64,000 bases of DNA from Aeromonas sp. FDAARGOS 1405 (GTDB lineage Bacteria; Pseudomonadota; Gammaproteobacteria; Enterobacterales; Aeromonadaceae), in assembly GCF_019048265.1 (NCBI RefSeq), contig NZ_CP077311.1, forward strand, positions 718,001-782,000. Reading direction: 5' to 3'. The position numbers and the translations under genes are program-made. Below are positions 61,439 to 64,000 of the stretch, piece after piece (positions within the stretch are counted from its first letter, which is position 1; every line of letters starts with the position of its first letter). The notes below the pieces were generated by a model. The model did no database searches, was not told where the DNA came from, and saw only the letters and a program-made list of their open reading frames with translations.

Positions 61439-62827
61439 TTAACTGGCCGTGGCGCTGCCATCACCCCGCTTTTGACGCGCGGCAAGCCGTAAAGTTCGCT
61501 CCAGGATCTGGGAATAGATGGGTCGGCCACCCAGCCACTGGGCAACCAGGGTCGCCCCAACCGTGGTGATCATCATGGGCAGGATCAGCTGATAGTTGTC
61601 GGTCATCTCGGTGACCAGCACGATGCCGGTGATGGGGGCACGCACGGTGGCGGCAAACAGCGCACCCATCCCGGCGATGGCAAAGGCGCCGGGCTCGATA
61701 CCCAGTTCGGGAAACGCCGCATGAAACAGATGGCCGAACACCACGCCAAACAGGGTGCCCAGCGCCAGGGTCGGCGCAAACACCCCGCCCGGGGCACCGG
61801 AGCAGAAGCAGATGAGGGTCGCGACCAGCCGCACCGAGAAGATGAGGAACAGGGTCGCCATCGCATACTCATCCCCCATCAGATGTGGAATAAGCTCGGT
61901 GCCGCCCCCCGTCACTGCGGGGGCAAACAGCGACAGCACACCAAACGTTCCAGCGACCAGCATACCGATGGCGACGAAACGGTGGCGCTTGTTCTGATGC
62001 AGCGCCAGATAGCCATCCTGACAGGCCAGCACCAACTTGTTGAAGACAAAACCCAGCACCCCGAAGGTGGCCCCCATAAAGAGGAACAGCCAGAGCGCCT
62101 TGAGGGCTGGCGCATCGTAGTGGGGCAGAGTGATCACCGCCCCCTGACCTTTCATGTTCTGCAGCATCAGGGTCGCCATGATGGCGGAGATCCCCACCGC
62201 CTTGATGGCCAGAAAGGAGTAACGAAACTGCGGCCGCATCTCCTCCATCACAAACAGGATGCCCGCCAGCGGCGCATTGAAGGCTGCCGCCAGACCGCCC
62301 GCCGCACCGGCGGCCAGCAGGGCGTGACCATGCTCCTTGGGCAGCCGGAAGATATCCGCCACCATCTTGCCAAGGTTGCCGCCGATCTGTACCGAAGGCC
62401 CCTCCCGCCCCAGCACCATGCCGGAACTCAGGGTGCAGATGCCGCCGAAGAACTTGACCGGCAACACCCGCCACCACCGAACCGGGCGCAGATCGTCCAT
62501 CGCCCCCTCGATCTCGGGAATGCCGGAGCCGCCCGCTTCCGGGGCAAAGGTATGAGTGAGGAAGTAACCGACAAATCCCAGCAAGGCGCTGAAGCCAAAG
62601 CCAAGCAGACCGAGCTGCCACCAGGGACGGTCTGCCAGCAAGGCGATACGTTGTTCTGCCAGCCAGTGGACTCCCGATTCGAACAGGCCGCACACCAGTC
62701 CGGCCAGGGTACCGACCAGCGCCGCCAGCAGCAGCACCAGCAAGGGCATCTTGTCTTGCCAGATAATGCGGGAAAGCGGCCCCCGCGCAGAGGTATCGGC
62801 TTCAGAGGAGAGAGCTTGTTGCGCCAT
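61439..62827 (-). CDS. clcA: H(+)/Cl(-) exchange transporter ClcA
   Basis: CLC-family chloride/proton antiporter used in extreme acid resistance. It has 462 residues and about eighteen helices. Selectivity motifs are GGSGIPEIEGAM (GSGIP), GREGPSVQIGGN (with the gating glutamate) and GAPGGVFAPTLALG. The internal proton glutamate region lies near KFFGG. No C-terminal CBS domains. The ATG at 62827 has only a weak ribosome-binding site; a longer frame from 62854 is possible. Divergent from hemL. Confidence 0.93.
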   Translation of the reverse strand: MAQQALSSEADTSARGPLSRIIWQDKMPLLVLLLAALVGTLAGLVCGLFESGVHWLAEQRIALLADRPWWQLGLLGFGFSALLGFVGYFLTHTFAPEAGGSGIPEIEGAMDDLRPVRWWRVLPVKFFGGICTLSSGMVLGREGPSVQIGGNLGKMVADIFRLPKEHGHALLAAGAAGGLAAAFNAPLAGILFVMEEMRPQFRYSFLAIKAVGISAIMATLMLQNMKGQGAVITLPHYDAPALKALWLFLFMGATFGVLGFVFNKLVLACQDGYLALHQNKRHRFVAIGMLVAGTFGVLSLFAPAVTGGGTELIPHLMGDEYAMATLFLIFSVRLVATLICFCSGAPGGVFAPTLALGTLFGVVFGHLFHAAFPELGIEPGAFAIAGMGALFAATVRAPITGIVLVTEMTDNYQLILPMMITTVGATLVAQWLGGRPIYSQILERTLRLAARQKRGDGSATAS

Positions 62828-62919
62828 CTTGTTACACCAACTTGGAAAAACCATATCGTCAGCTAGCTGAGATCAGGATCACCCGGCGCGTTGCTCGGCT
62901 GCCCAGGGCTGGGGCTTTC

Positions 62920-62928
62920 TGCTATAGT
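62920..62928 (+). promoter_or_regulatory. Predicted extended -10 promoter of hemL
   Basis: TGCTATAGT, an extended -10 element. Transcription would start near 62935 and give a leader of about 135 bases with several small hairpins (CCCGT/ACGGG, AGCAT/ATGCT, GCCGA/TCGGC). Confidence 0.5.
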
Positions 62929-63071
62929 CGGCCCGTTAAATTTTTGTCACGGGAGCAGACCGAGAGTCCGGGTGGCGAGAGCGCAAAGCATACTCCTGAT
63001 GCTCCGGCCTGCCGAGTCTCAATCGGCTGCAATCCCTTGTGTGACGCCCAAAATCCCATTAAGGATGATCC

Positions 63072-64000
63072 ATGTCAAAATCAGATCAGCTGTTTGAACA
63101 GGCCCGCCAGACCATTCCGGGTGGCGTCAACTCACCGGTCCGCGCCTTCAATGGGGTCGGCGGCACGCCCCGCTTCATCGATCACGCCGATGGCGCCTAT
63201 CTCTATGATGTGGATGGTCAGGCCTACGTGGATTACATCGGCTCCTGGGGCCCCATGCTGCTGGGTCACAACCACCCCGCCATCAAGGCTGCCGTCATCA
63301 AGGCCGTTGAGAAAGGGCTGAGCTACGGTGCGCCGACCGAGATCGAAGTGCTGATGGCCGAGAAAGTCCGCCAGATCGTCCCCTCCATGGAGCAGGTGCG
63401 GATGGTCAACTCCGGCACCGAAGCCACCATGAGCGCCATTCGTCTGGCCCGTGGCTACACTGGCCGCGACAAGATCGTCAAATTCGAGGGCTGCTACCAC
63501 GGCCACGCCGACTCCCTGCTGGTCAAGGCCGGTTCCGGCGCCCTGACCCTGGGTCAACCGAACAGCCCGGGCGTTCCGGCCGATTTCGCCAAACACACCC
63601 TGACCTGCGTCTTCAACGATCTGGATTCGGTGCGTGAAGCCTTCACCCAGTACGGCAGCGAGATCGCCTGTATCATCGTCGAGCCGGTCGCAGGCAACAT
63701 GAACTGCATCCCACCGGTCCCCGGCTTCCTGGAAGGGCTTCGCGCCATCTGTGACAAGTTCGGTGCCCTGCTGATCCTGGACGAAGTAATGACCGGCTTC
63801 CGCGTCTCCCTGCGCGGTGCTCAGGGTCACTACAACATCGACCCGGATCTCACCACCCTTGGCAAGATCATCGGTGCCGGCATGCCGGTGGGCGCCTTCG
63901 GCGGCAAGAAGAAGGTGATGCAACACATCGCACCGACCGGCCCTGTCTATCAGGCGGGGACTCTCTCCGGTAACCCGGTCGCCATGGCAGCCGGTCTGAC
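63072..64000 (+). CDS. hemL: Glutamate-1-semialdehyde 2,1-aminomutase, N-terminal part (3' end outside window)
   Basis: PLP enzyme that isomerises glutamate 1-semialdehyde to 5-aminolevulinate for heme. About 309 residues are visible of roughly 427. Family signatures are [51 protein letters not shown] PLP phosphate site (shown in part), [19 protein letters not shown] and LDEVMTGFR. The PLP lysine is Lys265 in [16 protein letters not shown]. An AAGGAT site precedes the ATG at 63072. The frame is still open at the window end. Confidence 0.96.
   Translation, partial: MSKSDQLFEQARQTIPGGVNSPVRAFNGVGGTPRFIDHADGAYLYDVDGQAYVDYIGSWGPMLLGHNHPAIKAAVIKAVEKGLSYGAPTEIEVLMAEKVRQIVPSMEQVRMVNSGTEATMSAIRLARGYTGRDKIVKFEGCYHGHADSLLVKAGSGALTLGQPNSPGVPADFAKHTLTCVFNDLDSVREAFTQYGSEIACIIVEPVAGNMNCIPPVPGFLEGLRAICDKFGALLILDEVMTGFRVSLRGAQGHYNIDPDLTTLGKIIGAGMPVGAFGGKKKVMQHIAPTGPVYQAGTLSGNPVAMAAGL

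Noticed and set aside
63132..63926. Minus-strand frame of 264 codons at the right edge
   Set aside because: It lies opposite the unmistakable hemL sequence.
1..64000. Mobile elements, prophage, restriction or defence island
   Set aside because: No transposase, integrase, phage, toxin-antitoxin or defence gene was recognised, and composition by eye is uniform apart from short AT-rich promoter gaps.

Overview
The window looks like a chromosomal core-genome segment of an Aeromonas-type gammaproteobacterium. The evidence is high GC (roughly 60% by eye), gammaproteobacterial gene orders (mtlD-mtlR, metJ/metBL, nudE-cysQ, pgaABCD, glgCA), and a GbpA-type chitin-binding protein under a cyclic di-GMP riboswitch. 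The genus is inferred from the gene set, not from a database search. I see no insertion sequence, prophage, integron, CRISPR array or rRNA. The first gene (mtlD) and the last (hemL) are cut by the window edges.

Layout. 1-1.6 kb: end of the mannitol operon (mtlD, mtlR). 1.8-4.4 kb: CPA1-type cation/proton antiporter, a DnaJ-related protein and a small unknown. 4.6-5.9 kb: divergent DmeF-like Co/Ni efflux pump and RcnR-like repressor around one palindromic operator. 6.1-8.7 kb: tyrB, a LysR regulator and a DUF1820 protein. 8.8-11.3 kb: glycyl-radical enzyme YjjI and its activase YjjW. 11.4-17.8 kb: AzlCD, an L,D-transpeptidase, a tricorn-like protease and a ferric-reductase-like flavoprotein. 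18.1-24.3 kb: a zinc-ribbon protein and pgaABCD (poly-GlcNAc). 24.9-30.6 kb: M3 oligopeptidase, chemoreceptor, riboswitch and gbpA. 30.6-36.4 kb: CysB-family regulator, cysTWA, an alpha/beta hydrolase and sbp. 36.6-43.3 kb: MgtC/DUF4010 protein, acetyltransferase, DUF1294, PspB-like protein, yrfG, nudE, cysQ and a serine/threonine-type transporter. 43.4-48.7 kb: CsaA, AraC regulator, metJ and metBL. 48.8-51.9 kb: phosphate transporter, PhoU-like protein and CYTH triphosphatase. 52.0-57.0 kb: dapA with a probable attenuator leader, rsmC and glgCA. 57.1-57.8 kb: five tRNA-Leu(CAG) genes. 57.9-64 kb: ComFB-like protein, a small membrane protein behind a Fur box, nhaC, erpA, DUF6776 protein, clcA and hemL.

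How genes work together. Sulfur and methionine functions recur: sulfate uptake (sbp, cysTWA), PAP removal (cysQ) and the methionine branch (metB, metL with metJ). Aspartate-family synthesis appears twice, as metL and dapA. Surface and biofilm functions include pgaABCD, the riboswitch-controlled gbpA and a ComFB-family protein; the last two, and possibly the first, have cyclic di-GMP links.

The most unusual signal is upstream of dapA on the minus strand. A TTGACA promoter is followed by a 23-codon reading frame with five lysine codons between positions 7 and 15. A strong terminator hairpin comes next, and then dapA itself. This has the layout of ribosome-mediated transcription attenuation responding to lysyl-tRNA. 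I do not know of a published lysine leader peptide for dapA; that is a statement of my knowledge, not a search result.
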